Part shown: in pieces, positions 53,331 through 64,000 of the stretch
Numbering within the stretch: position 1 is the stretch's first letter
Layout: each line of letters opens with the position of its first letter
DNA from: Aliamphritea spongicola
Lineage (GTDB): Bacteria > Pseudomonadota > Gammaproteobacteria > Pseudomonadales > Balneatricaceae
NCBI GenBank assembly: GCA_024347235.1
Contig: AP025283.1
Span: 3,844,001-3,908,000 of the forward strand
Reading direction: 5' to 3'
Length of the DNA: 64,000 nucleotides
Made by a program: the position numbers and the translations under genes
The notes under the pieces: generated by a model
The model's database searches: none
Seen by the model: only the letters and a program-made list of their open reading frames with translations
What the model was told of the DNA's origin: nothing

Positions 53331-54613
53331 AATTATTCTTACCGGCCTGCTTAACCTGATACATCGCCTGATCCGCCTGACAGAACAACTCTTTGGCGTT
53401 AGTGGCATAATCAGGAAACACCGAGATACCGATACTGACACCCACATCCAGCATCAGGTCTGCGCCGCACTCACTGACCACATGAAACGGCTCGGCAAAG
53501 ATCTGCAGGATTTCCCGGGCAATCACCACCGCCACCTCCTGACAGCTGATATGTTCCAGCAAGATAATAAACTCATCGCCACCGATACGGCCGACGGTAT
53601 CGCTCTCCCGGACAATGCCGGAGAGACGCTTAGCAATCACTTTTAACAAATCGTCGCCAGTCAGGTGACCATAGGTATCGTTAATCGCCTTAAAGCCATC
53701 CAGATCCAGAAACATCAGTGCAAAACGGTGATCATTCTCTCTGGCTGTATCCACCGCCCGGTCAATCCGCTGTTTACACAGCCGCACACCGGGCAAGTTC
53801 GTCAGGGCATCATAGTTGGCGAGTTTTTAAGTTCGTCTTTGCCAGCTCAGCTTCCTGCAATGCATTGTGCAAAGCGGTCACATCGTATTCAGAGACCAGC
53901 ATCAGATATTCACCGGTCAGGGGATGCCGGCTGCTGCGAATATCCACTGTATGCCGCTGCACACCGTGCCGGGTAACCATCAGATGGGTGTGCCGGCTGT
54001 CTTCTCCTTTACGGCCTTTCTCAAGTCGTTCCCGGGCTTCCTGCGGATCAGAAAAACGGCTTTCAAATAACGAGATATTTTCCGGTAAGTTCTCACGCCG
54101 GTCATAACCGTACAGGTTGGCTGAAGCCGGGTTTTCAAATAACAGGTCACCGTCCAGTGTATAACTGGTTACAGCCACCGAGGCATAGCGGGTGGCTTCG
54201 GCAAACAACAGTTGCTCCGCTTCACCCAGCTGATGCTCTTCCAGCACAAAGCCGATAATGCCCCGGTGCCGCTGTGGCCCCAGTAATACAGCCTTGTGAC
54301 GGATCAGTACGGTGGTGGCTTCACCGTTGGGATAGGTGGTCCAGGGGTCGGAGGTCATCCCCTCCTGCGAGGCTTTTTCGAAAATACCGCGAATCCGGTT
54401 ACGGGCACCGTCGGTATCAGAGGAAAGGTCTTTATCCACCAGCTGCTGATAATGCTCCAGCCCCCAGTATTCAACCGCACGGGCATTGCCCCACCAGAAC
54501 CCGTAGGCATCCACATCAAACACCCAGACAGGGTCCGGCATTACATCAAATGCACTCAGTTGCTCAACCGATTCAAAGACGGTCAGATGGGCAAAATTTA
54601 CATCAGTACTCAC
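53302..54613 (-). CDS. PAS-domain diguanylate cyclase (one frameshift)
   Basis: Makes c-di-GMP from GTP. Two PAS-like regions (about 15-130: FDVMPDPVWVFDVDAYGFWW; about 140-260: SVAVTSYTLDGDLLFENPAS, NLYGYDRRENLPEN) precede a complete GGDEF domain (LANYDALTNLPG, ALMFLDLDGFKAINDTYGH, VGRIGGDEFIILLE). The active site is intact. RESD five residues before GGDEF fits the RxxD inhibitory site, so product inhibition is expected. The shift near 53820 joins AKTNLKN to LANYDAL. I prefer the GTG at 54613, behind GGGGA; an ATG at 54631 and a TTG at 54640 are alternatives. No membrane segment, so it is cytoplasmic. It is opposed to the inactive FimX-like receptor elsewhere in the window. Confidence 0.9.
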
Positions 54614-54947
54614 GTGGTTCCCCGAACACATAGCCAACAATATGTAATCCGCAGTGATTACTTGGGAGATCCTTTCCGACAGTTCTGAGGCTGCGGGCTA
54701 CTGCAATCCTGGCACCGCCTGCACCAAACGATGCCGACAGGTCTGTTCAGACTACGCCAAGCCACCGACGAAACAAGTGAAAACAGGCAAATTCTGCGGG
54801 CGAACCAACCATTTCGGGTATTTCCCTCTGTTAAACCGGAAGGCTCTGCCGACCAAAGCATGAACATCCCCTTCAGCCAGGCACAAAAAACCGGCACTCC
54901 GGCCGGTTAAAGCAGCCACCGGTGACGGCGGCTCGCAAGGGTAAGTA
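54614..54947. other. Intergenic region, no gene seen
   Basis: Between the start of the diguanylate cyclase gene and the end of the second choX. Apart from the choX terminator at 54885-54908, I see no convincing gene. Short open frames here lack family features. Confidence 0.6.
54885..54908 (-). terminator. Rho-independent terminator after the second choX
   Basis: Minus-strand stem AACCGGC / GCCGGTT with the loop CGGAGT and a run of six T. It lies 40 nt after the stop of the gene. Confidence 0.85.
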
Positions 54948-55889
54948 TTACTTAATTGCCAGGTGTTGCTGTACCGCTTCCAGGCCGGAGTTGCCCTGCA
55001 AGTCAGTTACACCTTCCAGCCAGCTGTCCAGCACCTGTGGGTTCTTCTGCAGCCACTGTTTAGCCGCATCGGCAGGCTGCTGACCATCATCCAAAATGTG
55101 TCCCATCATCTGGTTTTCCATGGTCAGAGTGAACTTCAGGTTATCCAGCAGACGGCCAACATTCGGGCATGCATCACGGTAGCCTTTACGGGTCAGGGTC
55201 TGAATCGTGGCACCACCAAAGTTAGCACCGAAATACTTATCACCGCCGGTGAGGTATTTCAGATCAAAATTGGTGTTCATCGGATGCGGTTCCCAGGCCA
55301 GGAAGGCGATGAACTCATCACGCTTAACACTGCGCTTAACCTGACTCATTACGCCCTGCTCGCCAGACTCAACCAGACGCCATTTCTGCAGGCCGAAATC
55401 GCCGCTGTCGATCATCTTCTGCAGCAACTGGTTTGCCGGCGCACCAGCTTCAATACCGTAGATACGCTTACGGAACTTATCTTCCGCTTTGATCAGGTCC
55501 GCAAAATCATGAATACCGGCGTTATACACATACTCCGGCACCGCCAGGGTGAACTTGGCACCGCTCAGGTTAGTTCCCACGACATCGATGTCACCGGGTG
55601 TGGCGTATTTATCGATGAATTTCTGCTGAGCCGGCATCCAGTTACCCAGAAACACGTCGATCTCGCTGCTCTTCAGGCCTTCAAAGCCGATTGGCACCGC
55701 CAGGGTGCTGATCTCGGTGTTGTAGCCCAGCCCCTGAAGTACTGTACTGGCCAGCGCATTGGTGGAGTTAATATCGGTCCAGCCCGGATCGGTAAAACGT
55801 ACAGTCTGGCAAGAAGCAGGATCGCTGGCCTGCGCAACGCCGGCACTCATTAACGCAGCACTGAACAGTAAAGTTTTGGTCGTTTTCAT
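54948..55889 (-). CDS. Second choline/betaine ABC substrate-binding protein (ChoX paralogue)
   Basis: 313 residues, intact. Signal peptide MKTTKTLLFSAALMSAGVAQ (cleavage near AQA/SD), then the same plan as ChoX: RFTDPGWTDINSTNALASTV, DVFLGNWMPAQQKFIDKYAT, KRIYGIEAGAPANQLLQKMI, FLAWEPHPMNTNFDLKYLTG and DAAKQWLQKNPQVLDSWLEG. It differs clearly from the ChoX at 48890 and has no permease or ATPase of its own nearby. It probably feeds ChoWV with a related ligand. Being next to betC on the same strand (77 nt), it is a good candidate for choline-O-sulfate or choline supply to that branch. Ligand identity is inferred. Confidence 0.9.
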   Translation of the reverse strand: MKTTKTLLFSAALMSAGVAQASDPASCQTVRFTDPGWTDINSTNALASTVLQGLGYNTEISTLAVPIGFEGLKSSEIDVFLGNWMPAQQKFIDKYATPGDIDVVGTNLSGAKFTLAVPEYVYNAGIHDFADLIKAEDKFRKRIYGIEAGAPANQLLQKMIDSGDFGLQKWRLVESGEQGVMSQVKRSVKRDEFIAFLAWEPHPMNTNFDLKYLTGGDKYFGANFGGATIQTLTRKGYRDACPNVGRLLDNLKFTLTMENQMMGHILDDGQQPADAAKQWLQKNPQVLDSWLEGVTDLQGNSGLEAVQQHLAIK

Positions 55890-55966
55890 ATTTCACTTAC
55901 TTATTGTTATTCACAGAAATGACTGGCGGACAGCGTCAGACACTGCCCGCCCCCGATAAGACGCCC

Positions 55967-57507
55967 TTAAGATGCTTTATCAGCAATGCGCGGGAAACGG
56001 GCTTTCGCCTCCAGATCATCCAGATCCACGTTGTTACGCATATACATGGTGCTGGAATCAAAATTGGCTGATGATCCCAGATTGGCTCTTTACCCTGTTT
56101 ATGGGCTTCAGCCACCAGACGGCGACGCTTCTGGCTGATGATGACATCGCGGGTAATCGCATCGCTGTCCCAGCGCTCTGCAGCTTCCGCCCGGAATGCC
56201 GCCAGCAGCTCAGCATGCTCTTCCAGCTCCGCCAGATTGATACGCTCCTGCGGATCAGTTTCCAGATTGAACAGCTGATCAGGGTCCGGGGCTGAACAGA
56301 TATATTTGTAAGCACCGCGACGAATCATGAACATTGGCGCAACCACACCTTCACCCATGTATTCACCGATTACCTCGTCGTGCGCTTCACCGTTACCGGT
56401 CAGGTGCGGCATTAGACTGCGGCCGTCAATTGGCATGGCGTATTCAGGCGCCTGACCACCGTTGGCCAGCTCGGCAAAGGTGGGCAGTAAATCCATGGTA
56501 GAAACCGATTCTTTCACCCGCTGCGGGCTGAAATGCTTCGGCGCGTATACCAGCATCGGTACCCGTGCTGACCACTCGAAGTAGCTCATCTTGTACCACA
56601 GGCCACGCTCACCCAGCATGTCGCCGTGATCGCCGGAGAACACCACGATGGTGTCGTCTGCCATACCGGAGTCTTCCAGTGCTTTCAGCAGCACACCGAT
56701 CTGATCATCTACGTAGCTGCAGGAACCGTAATAAGCACGGCGGGCGTTACGGATCTGCTGATCAGTAATATTCTTACGGTCCATCTGATAAACGTGCAGC
56801 AAGCGCTTGGAGTGCGGGTCCTGTTCGTCGTCCGCCAGTTCGAAAGACGGTAATTCAATCTCTTCATCGCTGTAACGGTTCCAGTATTCTTCAGGAATCG
56901 CGTACGGGTCGTGAGGGTGGGTCATAGAAACCGTCAGGCAGAATGGCCGCTCACCCGGGTTACGGGCACGTTCAAACAGGTAACGCTTGGCGTGGAACAC
57001 CACCTCGTCATCAAAATCCAGCTGGTTGGTCCGGATCGTCGGGCCAGCCTGGGTTACAGACGACATGTTGTGGTACCAGGTCGGACGCTTGTCGAAGTTT
57101 TCCCAGTCCGGGAACCAACCGTAGTCAGCCGGGTAAATATCGGTGGTCAGACGCTCTTCAAAACCGTGCAACTGATCCGGGCCGCAGAAATGCATTTTGC
57201 CGGACAGCGCCGTCTGATAACCCGCATGACGCAGGTAGTGGGCAAAGGTCGGAATGTCCGCCGGGAACTCAGCGGCATTGTCCCAGGCACCGATCTTGCT
57301 CGGTAACTGACCGCTCATCAGCACATAGCGGCTCGGGGCACACAGAGGACTGTTACAGTAGGCAGATTCAAAAACCACACCGGCAGCCGCCATTTTATCC
57401 AGATTCGGCGTTTTGGCAGTTTTGCCACCATAGGTTTTCAGTACCGGCGCGGCCATCTGATCCGCCATGATGAACAGAATATTGGGTTGCTTGGCAGCAT
57501 CACTCAT
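55967..57507 (-). CDS. betC: Choline-sulfatase (one frameshift near the C-terminus)
   Basis: Hydrolyses choline-O-sulfate to choline and sulfate. Sulfatase fold with the metal site NILFIMADQ, the formylglycine motif in CNSPLCAPSRYVLMSGQLPS (Cys of CAPSR is the modified residue) and VVFSGDHGDMLGERGLWYKM. The type-specific end comes after a shift near 56068: MYMRNNVDLDDLEAKARFP, with a stop at 55967-55969. Uncorrected, the frame runs to 55936. I choose the ATG at 57507 (MSDAAKQPNILF), with a GGAG site, rather than the upstream start at 57537. Length is about 513, typical of BetC. It is divergent from a LysR gene and upstream of the second choX, the usual betC-centred arrangement. Cytoplasmic: no signal peptide. 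Confidence 0.93.
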
Positions 57508-57685
57508 AACATTCTCCAAACTAATATCTCTAGTCATTTATACTTATTCTGATTACGCCCACCGGGCAGTGGTTTGGCGTACAATTAACCCGCTTTCACA
57601 TAACAACGTGGATACAGCGAGTATTTATTATTTCTGTCGACGCTGTAAACTCACTGAAAACTAATCACTAAAGTAAGTTGAACTT
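57508..57685. promoter_or_regulatory. betC / LysR divergent promoter region
   Basis: 178 nt between two divergent starts, the normal place for LysR-type control of both genes. AT-rich parts could hold T-N11-A boxes, but I cannot single out one with confidence. GCCCACCGGGC (about 57555-57565) is a small dyad. Confidence 0.4.
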
Positions 57686-58572
57686 ATGTTATTAAAGGAT
57701 AGGTTACCGTCACCGCAGAGCTTGCTGGTGTTCGAAGCTGCAGCACGACATTTAAGCTTTACTGCCGCCGCCCGGGAGCTCAGCTCCACCCAGTCAGCGG
57801 TAAGCCAGCTAATGCGCGGCCTGGAAGCACAGCTGGAGCTGCAGCTGTTCCGCAGAATCTACCGGGGTCGAGCTGACTGAAGCCGGCGAGCAGCTGTTTG
57901 AGGTATGCCAGAAAGGGTTTAACGACATCGCCGGGCGAATCGAAAAGTTGCAGAACGCAGAACGGCATCCTCATATAAATGTCGCCACCGACTTCGCATT
58001 TGCCGCTTACTGGCTATTACCCCGGCTGCCGGCCTTCCGGGAATTACACCCGGATACCGAGGTCAGAATCATCACCTCTCAGGGCAGCCATGAAGTGCGC
58101 AGCCAGGATGCCGATGTCGCCATCCGCTTTGCCAGCCAGCCTTCTGCCGACAGCATCCCACTGTTTGCTGAAGAAGTATTTCCGATATGCAGCCCCGGCT
58201 TTCTTGCCAAACACGGCCCGATAACCAGCCATAAAAACTCGCCAGCTTGCCACTGCTGAAGCTCGGTGCGGATGCCGGTGAAGGCTGGATGGACTGGCCG
58301 GGGTATTTCAGTGGCCGGCGCAGCCAGATTCAGCCGGGAGAACCGGTACTGACATTCAACAATTACACCCTGCTGATACAGGCAGCTATTGCCGGTCAGG
58401 GGTAGGAATCGGCTGGGGAACACTGGTGGATGAGCTGATCGAGTCAAAGGTACTGACTGGCCTTAAGGACTTCAGCCTGAGCTCAAAGGGAGGGTATTTC
58501 ATCAGCGCGACACAGACACCTCGCCAGCCGGATATTTGCCAGCAGTTTATAGAATGGTTACAAGAGGCGTGA
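57686..58572 (+). CDS. LysR-family regulator, choline-sulfate type (frameshifted)
   Basis: Transcription factor of about 295 residues. Winged helix-turn-helix at 5-65 (LVFEAAARHLSFTAAARELS, STQSAVSQLMRGLEAQLELQ). A break near 57866 continues as VELTEAGEQLFEVCQKGFND. The effector domain follows (HINVATDFAFAAYWLLPRLP, EVRIITSQGSHEVRSQDADV, AIRFASQPSADSIPLFAEEV). Two more breaks, near 58240 and 58400, lead to the end PDICQQFIEWLQEA. The first-domain pattern is that of GcvA-like LysR proteins. Divergent placement next to betC matches the known choline-sulfate-utilisation regulators, so I infer control of betC and choX in response to choline-O-sulfate or choline. Confidence 0.85.
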
Positions 58573-58578
58573 AAACTG

Positions 58579-59183
58579 TCAGGAATACTTTTTCAGTACT
58601 TCCGGTGGTAACTGACGTTCAAGATAATCGGTGATGATCCGCTGTGCCAGATCACTGTCAATGCCGGACGGTGCCAGTGCACCCCGCAGCCAGATACCAT
58701 CGATCAGGGCGGCAATGCTTTGCGCGACGAAGACCGCCTGTTCTTTCGGCAACACCCGCTTCAGTTCATGTTTGAGATGTGACAACAGACGCTGTTCATT
58801 GACCCGCTGTAAACGGTACAGAGATGGCTCATGCATCGCCTGTGACCAGAAGGCCAGCCAGGTTTTAACCACCTTGGAATCCAGCTGGCGGGGTCAAAGT
58901 TACCGCCAACAATGGCTTTAACCCGGGCGATAACATCATCGGAATCGGTTTCATCCAGCCGCTGACGTACCCCTTCAGAAAGCTGCTGAAGTACCGACCG
59001 CATGGTCGCTTCAAGCAGGCTGTTTTTACCGCCAAAATAATGATTAATGATCGCCGGAGAAACACCGGCATAACGGCTGATCATCGCAACGCTGGCCTTC
59101 TGCAGCCCGACCTCGTTAATCGCTTCCATAGTTGCGTCGATTAACTGGGGCTTTCTGATGGCAGGCATTCCGACTTTAGGCAT
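58579..59183 (-). CDS. betI: TetR-family betaine repressor BetI (one frameshift)
   Basis: Choline-responsive repressor of bet genes. The start [20 protein letters not shown] matches BetI closely, followed by the helix-turn-helix ([20 protein letters not shown], then [15 protein letters not shown]). A shift near 58880 joins GGNFDP to [20 protein letters not shown]. The ligand domain ends [20 protein letters not shown] and [14 protein letters not shown]. Length is about 201, usual for the family is about 195-200. It converges on the LysR gene (6 nt apart) and is about 12 kb away from betBA, which it most likely controls. The common arrangement is betIBA, so here it has been separated or relocated. 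Confidence 0.9.
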
Positions 59184-59366
59184 GGATAGGTAACTCGCTG
59201 TGCTTTTATTATTCTATGGCCTGATTAACCACAATTTTTAAACAGGCATTCAACAAAAACTGCCTGTTTCTTAGCCGGGAGTCAAGTCTGTTAATAAAAT
59301 CAATCACTTTGCGTCGCACACAGGCAGCTTTTACACTGCCTGTGCCCGCATTTGCAGCAGTTACCG

Positions 59367-62045
59367 CTACTTAGCGGCTTTCTGACGCAGTTTTTCAACT
59401 TACGTTTTTAGCCCGGTTACTTAACCCTTTCGACTGTTTTTCGAAAGCGTCATCATTTCCTGCTCGGCTTTACTCAGAGACGCCCGGACAGACTTCTTCT
59501 TAGGCTTCACCGCAGGTACTTCCGGATTCGCAGCCGACTTTTTAGCCGGACGCTTACGGGGCTTTGGCTTCCTGACCGGCACCGGCAGCTTTATCGGATG
59601 GCCAGGCCGTTACAGACGCTTCAGCCTGAGCAACCACCCGCTCTTCCCGAGCCTGAACCGCACCGGGATGAGCCCGCTTATGACGTTTTTATCCGCCAGT
59701 TTCGCCAGGGTGATATCACCGTCGCGGAGCAACTCACGCTGGCTGCGTTTCTTCTTACCGGATTTAGCATCCGGCCGCATGCTGCGGGCTGTTTCCAGGG
59801 TTTCACGCAATTCGAAATCAATCTTACGCTCGTCCAGATCAACCCGGACCACCTGCACCCGTAACTTGTCTCCCAGACGGAAGCCTTTGCCGCTGCGCTC
59901 ACCTTTCAGACACTGACGGGCAGCATCGTAATGGTAGTAATCCCTGGCAGTGCCGAGATATGAATCAGACCTTCAACGTAGGCTTCTTCAAGTTCAACAA
60001 ACAGACCAAAACCGGTTACCGCTGACACCACACCGTCGAACACACCGCCAACCTGATCCTGCATGTATTCACATTTCAGCCAGGACATCACGTCACGGGT
60101 GGCATCATCCGCCCGGCGCTCGGTCATCGAGCAGTGTTCACCCAGCTCCAGCACCTGCTCCATGGTGTACTGGTGCAGGAAGGCAGAGTTAGGCTCAAAG
60201 CCTTCACAACGATCCAGCTGCTTGCTGTCATTGCCGGTATGAATCAGCGCCCGGATGGTCCGGTGCACCAGCAAATCCGGATAGCGACGGATCGGTGAGG
60301 TAAAGTGGGTATAAGCCGGATAATTCAGACCGAAATGGCCTTTTTCTTCCGGGCTGTACACCGCCTGTGACATAGAACGCAGCATCATGATCTGGATGAT
60401 ATGCTTATCCGCACGGCCTTCCAGTGCTTCCGTCAGTTCCTGATAGTCGGTCGGGGTCGGTTCATCACCGCCACCCAGCGTCAGCCCCAGCGGACCTAAA
60501 TAACTGCGCAGGGCTTCAATACGGGCTTCTTTCGGGCCGTCGTGCACCCGGTACAGGGCCGGCTGTTTCAGCTTACGCAGCAAACGGGCAGACGCCACGT
60601 TAGCGCAGAGCATACATTCTTCAATGATCTTGTGGGCGTCGTTACGCACCACCGGAATGATCTTTTCGATCTTACGCTCATCACTGAACAGAATCCGGGT
60701 TTCAGTGGTTTCAAAGTCGATTGCGCCGCGCACTTCACGGGCTTTACGCAGGCCGTGATACAGGTCGTACAGGTCTTCCAGATGCGGCACCACACTGGCG
60801 TACTCTTCACGCAGCGCCTTACCGTTATCACTGTCCGCTTCCTGCAACATCGCGCCTACCTTGGTGTAGGTCAGACGGGCATGGGACTGGATTACTGCTT
60901 CATAGAACTTATAACCACTAAGGTTACCGCTGGCACTGATGGTCATTTCACAAACCATGGCCAGACGATCCACATGGGGGTTCAGGGAACACAAACCGTT
61001 AGACAGCAACTCCGGCAACATCGGTACCACAAACTCCGGAAAGTACACAGAGTTACCACGTTTGTGAGCTTCGATATCCAGCGGAGAATCCGGGCGAACA
61101 TACCAGGACACATCGGCAATCGCGACCCACAGACGCCAGCCACCGGACTTTTTCTTCTCACAGTAAACCGCGTCATCAAAGTCTTTAGCGTCTTCACCGT
61201 CGATGGTTACCAGTGGCAGGTGCCGCAGATCGATCCTGTTCGTTTTGGCGGACTCTTCAACGTCGGCACTCAGCTCAGCGGTAGCCTGACGAACATCATC
61301 ATTCCATTGCTCAGGAATATCGTAGTTATGAATCGCCACGGTAATTTCCATGCCCGGCGCCATATGGTCACCCAGCACTTCTATGACCCGGCCGGTGGGC
61401 TTATTACGTTTCCCCGGCGGCATTACAAGCTCAGCCACCACTAGCTGACCGTCACGGTAATCCAGCGGCGTTTCCTCATTGGGAATGATCTGGATATCCT
61501 GAGTGATGCGCTGATTTTCCGGCACCATATAGCCAAAGCTGCCGTTGCCCTGATACCGGCCAACCAGCTTATGGGTATTGCGCTCCAACACCTCAACGAT
61601 GGCGCCTTCTTTACGGCCTTTACGGTCTTCGCCGCCCACCCGGACCAGCGCCCGGTCGCCATCAAATACCTGACGCATCTCACGGGCGCTCAGGAAAATA
61701 TCATCATTGCCTTCATCGGGAATCAGGAAGCCAAAGCCGTCCCGGTGCCCCTGAATACGGCCACCAATCAGGTCCAGCTTACTCAGCAATACATACTGGG
61801 CCTTACGGTTACGCATCAGCTGCCCGTCACGCTCCATGGCACGCAAGCGGCGGCGCAGGGCTTCTGAGGCATCTTCATCCTGAATATCCAGCAGGCTTTC
61901 CAGCTGCCAGCGTGTCAGAGGCTCACCCTGTTCATTCAGGGTTTCCATTATCAGTTCGCGGCTGGCAATTGGCCGCTCATATTTATCCGCTTCGGGCAGC
62001 GTGCGGGTCGACCGCCACACCGGCTTCCGGTAATTTTTTAGGCAT
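59367..62045 (-). CDS. rnr: Ribonuclease R (frameshifted at both ends)
   Basis: 3'-5' exoribonuclease that degrades structured RNA. About 893 codons, normal length. Order: N-terminal HTH (PIASRELIMETLNEQGEPLT, ALRRRLRAMERDGQLMRNRK), two cold-shock OB folds (IQGHRDGFGFLIPDEGNDDI), catalytic RNB domain (LVTIDGEDAKDFDDAVYCEK with the four Asp, and HFTSPIRRYPDLLVHRTI), S1 domain (GGVFDGVVSAVTGFGLFVEL) and a Lys-rich tail (KPRKRPAKKSAANPEVPA to KLRQKAAK). Breaks: near 61995 (joining the ATG at 62045 to EADKYERPIA), near 59930, and two or three in the tail. The start MPKKLPEAGVAVDPHAA resembles family N-termini. It lies downstream of secF on the same strand but after a terminator. Confidence 0.92.
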
Positions 62046-62128
62046 TACAAGTCTTTAGGTAATTTTGTCTGCATATCAATATAACACCGATCAGTTATAA
62101 ACGACGGGTTACTTTGCAACAGAAAAAC

Positions 62129-62153
62129 AAAACCGGCCAAAGATGGCCGGTTT
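62129..62153 (-). terminator. Rho-independent terminator after secF
   Basis: Minus-strand stem AAACCGGCCA / TGGCCGGTTT followed by TTGTTTTTC. It lies 24 nt after the secF stop and separates secDF from rnr. Confidence 0.88.
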
Positions 62154-62176
62154 GCAATTAACAGTGACAGAACGGC

Positions 62177-63096
62177 TTATGGCCGCTCGTCCACTTCTTC
62201 ATCTTCTTTTTCCGGTGGCATAAGGTCTTCTTTACAGACACCCATTGCCAGCAGCACGTTTGCTGCCACATATATGGATGAGTAAGTACCTACCAGCACA
62301 CCGATCAGCAGTGCAATCGCAAAGCCGTGGATCAGTTCACCACCAAATACCGCCAGCGCTGTCAGTACCAGCAAGGTGGTTAAGGAGGTAACAATTGTCC
62401 GGCCCAGAGTCTGGTTCAGGGAGATATTCATAATCTCCTCCGGCGTTCCCTTACGGACCTTACGGAAGTTCTCCCGGATACGGTCAGATACCACGATGGT
62501 ATCGTTCAGGGAGTAACCTATTACCGCCAGCAGCGCCGCCAGTACTGTCAGGTCAAAGTCCAGCTTAAACAGCGAGAAGACACCCAGTACGATCAGCACG
62601 TCGTGTGCCAGTGCTGCCACCGCGCCCACTGAGAACTTCAGCTGGAAGCGGAAGGCAACGTAGATCATGACCATGAACAGCGCCAGCAACAGGCCTAAAC
62701 CGCCCTGCTCACGCAGCTCTTCACCGACCTGCGCACCCACGTATTCGTTACGGCGCAGGGTCAGGGTCTGGTCTTCATCCGCCTGCAGCACAGACAGCAC
62801 CTGATCCCCTAATTTAGGATCATGGCTCTGACCCAGACGGATCAGAATATCCACCGGCGAACCAAAGGTCTGAACCACTGCATCATCATAACCGGCGCTC
62901 TGCAGCTGGCCACGGATTTCATTCAGATCCGGTGACTGTTCATAACCCACTTCCACCAGTGAACCACCGGTAAAATCGAGACCGAACTTCAGGCCATTCA
63001 TTACCAGTGAGGCAACTGAAATCAGCAGCACTGCAATCGACAGGCCCGCCGCAATCTTGCGCAGGGCCATAAAGTTAAAGTTTTTACACTTGCCAT
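62177..63096 (-). CDS. secF: Protein translocase subunit SecF (frameshift at the N-terminus)
   Basis: Inner-membrane partner of SecD, which uses the proton-motive force to help complete Sec translocation. Six membrane segments with a periplasmic loop (about 35-120). Motifs: FGLDFTGGSLVEVGYEQS, VAFRFQLKFSVGAVAALAHD and VIGYSLNDTIVVSDRIREN. The open frame begins at MALRKIAAGL (63070), but the family starts a few residues earlier. One extra A in an AAAAA run links the ATG at 63094-63096 (MASVKNFNF) to it, giving about 306 residues. The start lies 12 nt after the secD stop. Unrelated in origin to the SecA-like gene at 11-13 kb. Confidence 0.93.
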
Positions 63097-63108
63097 GTTA
63101 TCCCCGGG

Positions 63109-64000
63109 TCAGATCGACAGCTTGTTCAGCGTACGACCGCCGTAGGTTAAATTCACTAACGCACGGGTCACCATGATGGCGGTAAACATCGACGTCACGA
63201 TACCCACGGAAAGGGTAATCGCAAAACCTTTCACAGGGCCGGTACCCATGGCAAACAGGATAACCGCCGCCAGTAAGGTGGTGATGTTGGCATCAAAATG
63301 GTGGTGAATGCCCGTTCGAAACCGGCATTAATGGCCGACTGCGGTGGCAGCCCGTTGGCCAGCTCTTCTTTATTCGCGAGAATATAAGTACGTTGGCATC
63401 CACCGCCATACCGACCGTCAGTACGATACCGGCAATACCCGGCAAGGTAAGGGTGGCAGACATAATGGACATCACCGCGAGCAGCAATACCAGGTTCAGC
63501 GTCAGGGCAACGTTGGCCAGCAAACCGAACACCCGGTAGTACACCAGCATGAACAGCAGTACCAGGGCAAAACCGATCTGTACTGAGGTGATACCCAGCT
63601 CGATGTTCTGTTCACCCAGGCTCGGCCCTACTGTACGTTCCTCTACGAAGTAGATTGGCGCCGCCAGTGCACCGGCACGTAACAACAGTGCCAGCTCAGA
63701 TGCTTCACCTGCCCCGTCCAGACCGGTAATCCGGAAGCTGGAGCCCAGAATGCTCTGAATGGTTGCCAGAGAAATGATGTGCTTCTCAACGTACGGTACA
63801 CGTTCTGTAACCTGTTCACCGTCAACCGTCTTCACGATATTGCGGCTCTTATGCTCAACGAACAGTACAGCCATGCGACGCTTAACCGCGTTACGGGTAG
63901 TACGGTTCATCAGCTCACCGCCTTTGGAATCCAGGGTAATGGATACCTGTGGCTGACCGTTTTCATCAAAGGTTGACTGGGCGTTAGAAACGCTGGAACC
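63109..64000 (-). CDS. secD: Protein translocase subunit SecD (partial, one frameshift)
   Basis: C-terminal half of SecD; the 5' part lies beyond the window. Visible: the periplasmic P1 end ([60 protein letters not shown]), then membrane segments with [20 protein letters not shown] and the conserved [21 protein letters not shown] shift near 63375 leads to [40 protein letters not shown] and the end LNKLSI. The spacing to secF (12 nt) is that of the secDF operon. The upstream gene, usually yajC, is not in view. Confidence 0.93.

Overview
The window looks like a chromosomal stretch of a marine gammaproteobacterium, probably Oceanospirillales-like. This is inferred from the housekeeping order lolB / tRNA-Gln / prs / rplY / pth / ychF, the secD-secF-rnr block, and a full choline-O-sulfate to glycine-betaine pathway. 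No 16S gene is present, so the genus is not established.

An important caveat is that about two thirds of the longer genes are broken by frameshifts, including essential single-copy ones (lolB, pth, secD, secF, rnr). Where I could work out the repair, most are cured by adding one or two bases to a short homopolymer. I therefore read them as consensus errors, not decay. Gene coordinates below span the reconstructed gene, and internal frameshifts are noted in each entry.

Layout. 1-5.7 kb (+): housekeeping genes plus a DUF1835-type gene. 5.8-6.4 kb (+): a tRNA array (Met-Gln-Met-Gln-remnant-Gln) behind a strong promoter. 6.9-9.0 kb (+): a FimX-like protein with degenerate GGDEF and EAL domains. 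9.0-10.3 kb (-): serB. 10.4-45.0 kb (-): a 34.6-kb locus devoted to one giant surface or secreted protein. 45.5-52.3 kb (+): betB, betA, choX, choW, choV. 52.4-54.6 kb: a urea transporter and a convergent diguanylate cyclase. 54.9-59.2 kb: a second ChoX, betC, a divergent LysR regulator and betI. 59.4-64 kb (-): rnr, secF and partial secD.

The standout is the 34.6-kb locus. Reading along the minus strand it encodes: a TolC outer-membrane factor fused to a SPOR domain; an unrecognised protein; a SapC-family protein; a protein of about 8,000 residues starting with an LEPR-XLL-type motif, built of RTX, beta-helix and Calx-beta-like repeats; then, after a terminator-like hairpin, a GAF-HlyD fusion, a PqqD-like/M50-protease/HlyD fusion, a shortened SecA-like ATPase, and a third HlyD-type adaptor. 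There is no ABC transporter. The set resembles a type I exporter in which the ABC motor is replaced by a SecA-like ATPase and a membrane metalloprotease-adaptor. I propose it as a dedicated, possibly undescribed, export system for the giant protein.

The osmoprotectant genes fit together: BetC releases choline from choline-O-sulfate, ChoXWV imports choline, BetA and BetB oxidise it to glycine betaine, and BetI plus a LysR regulator probably control them.
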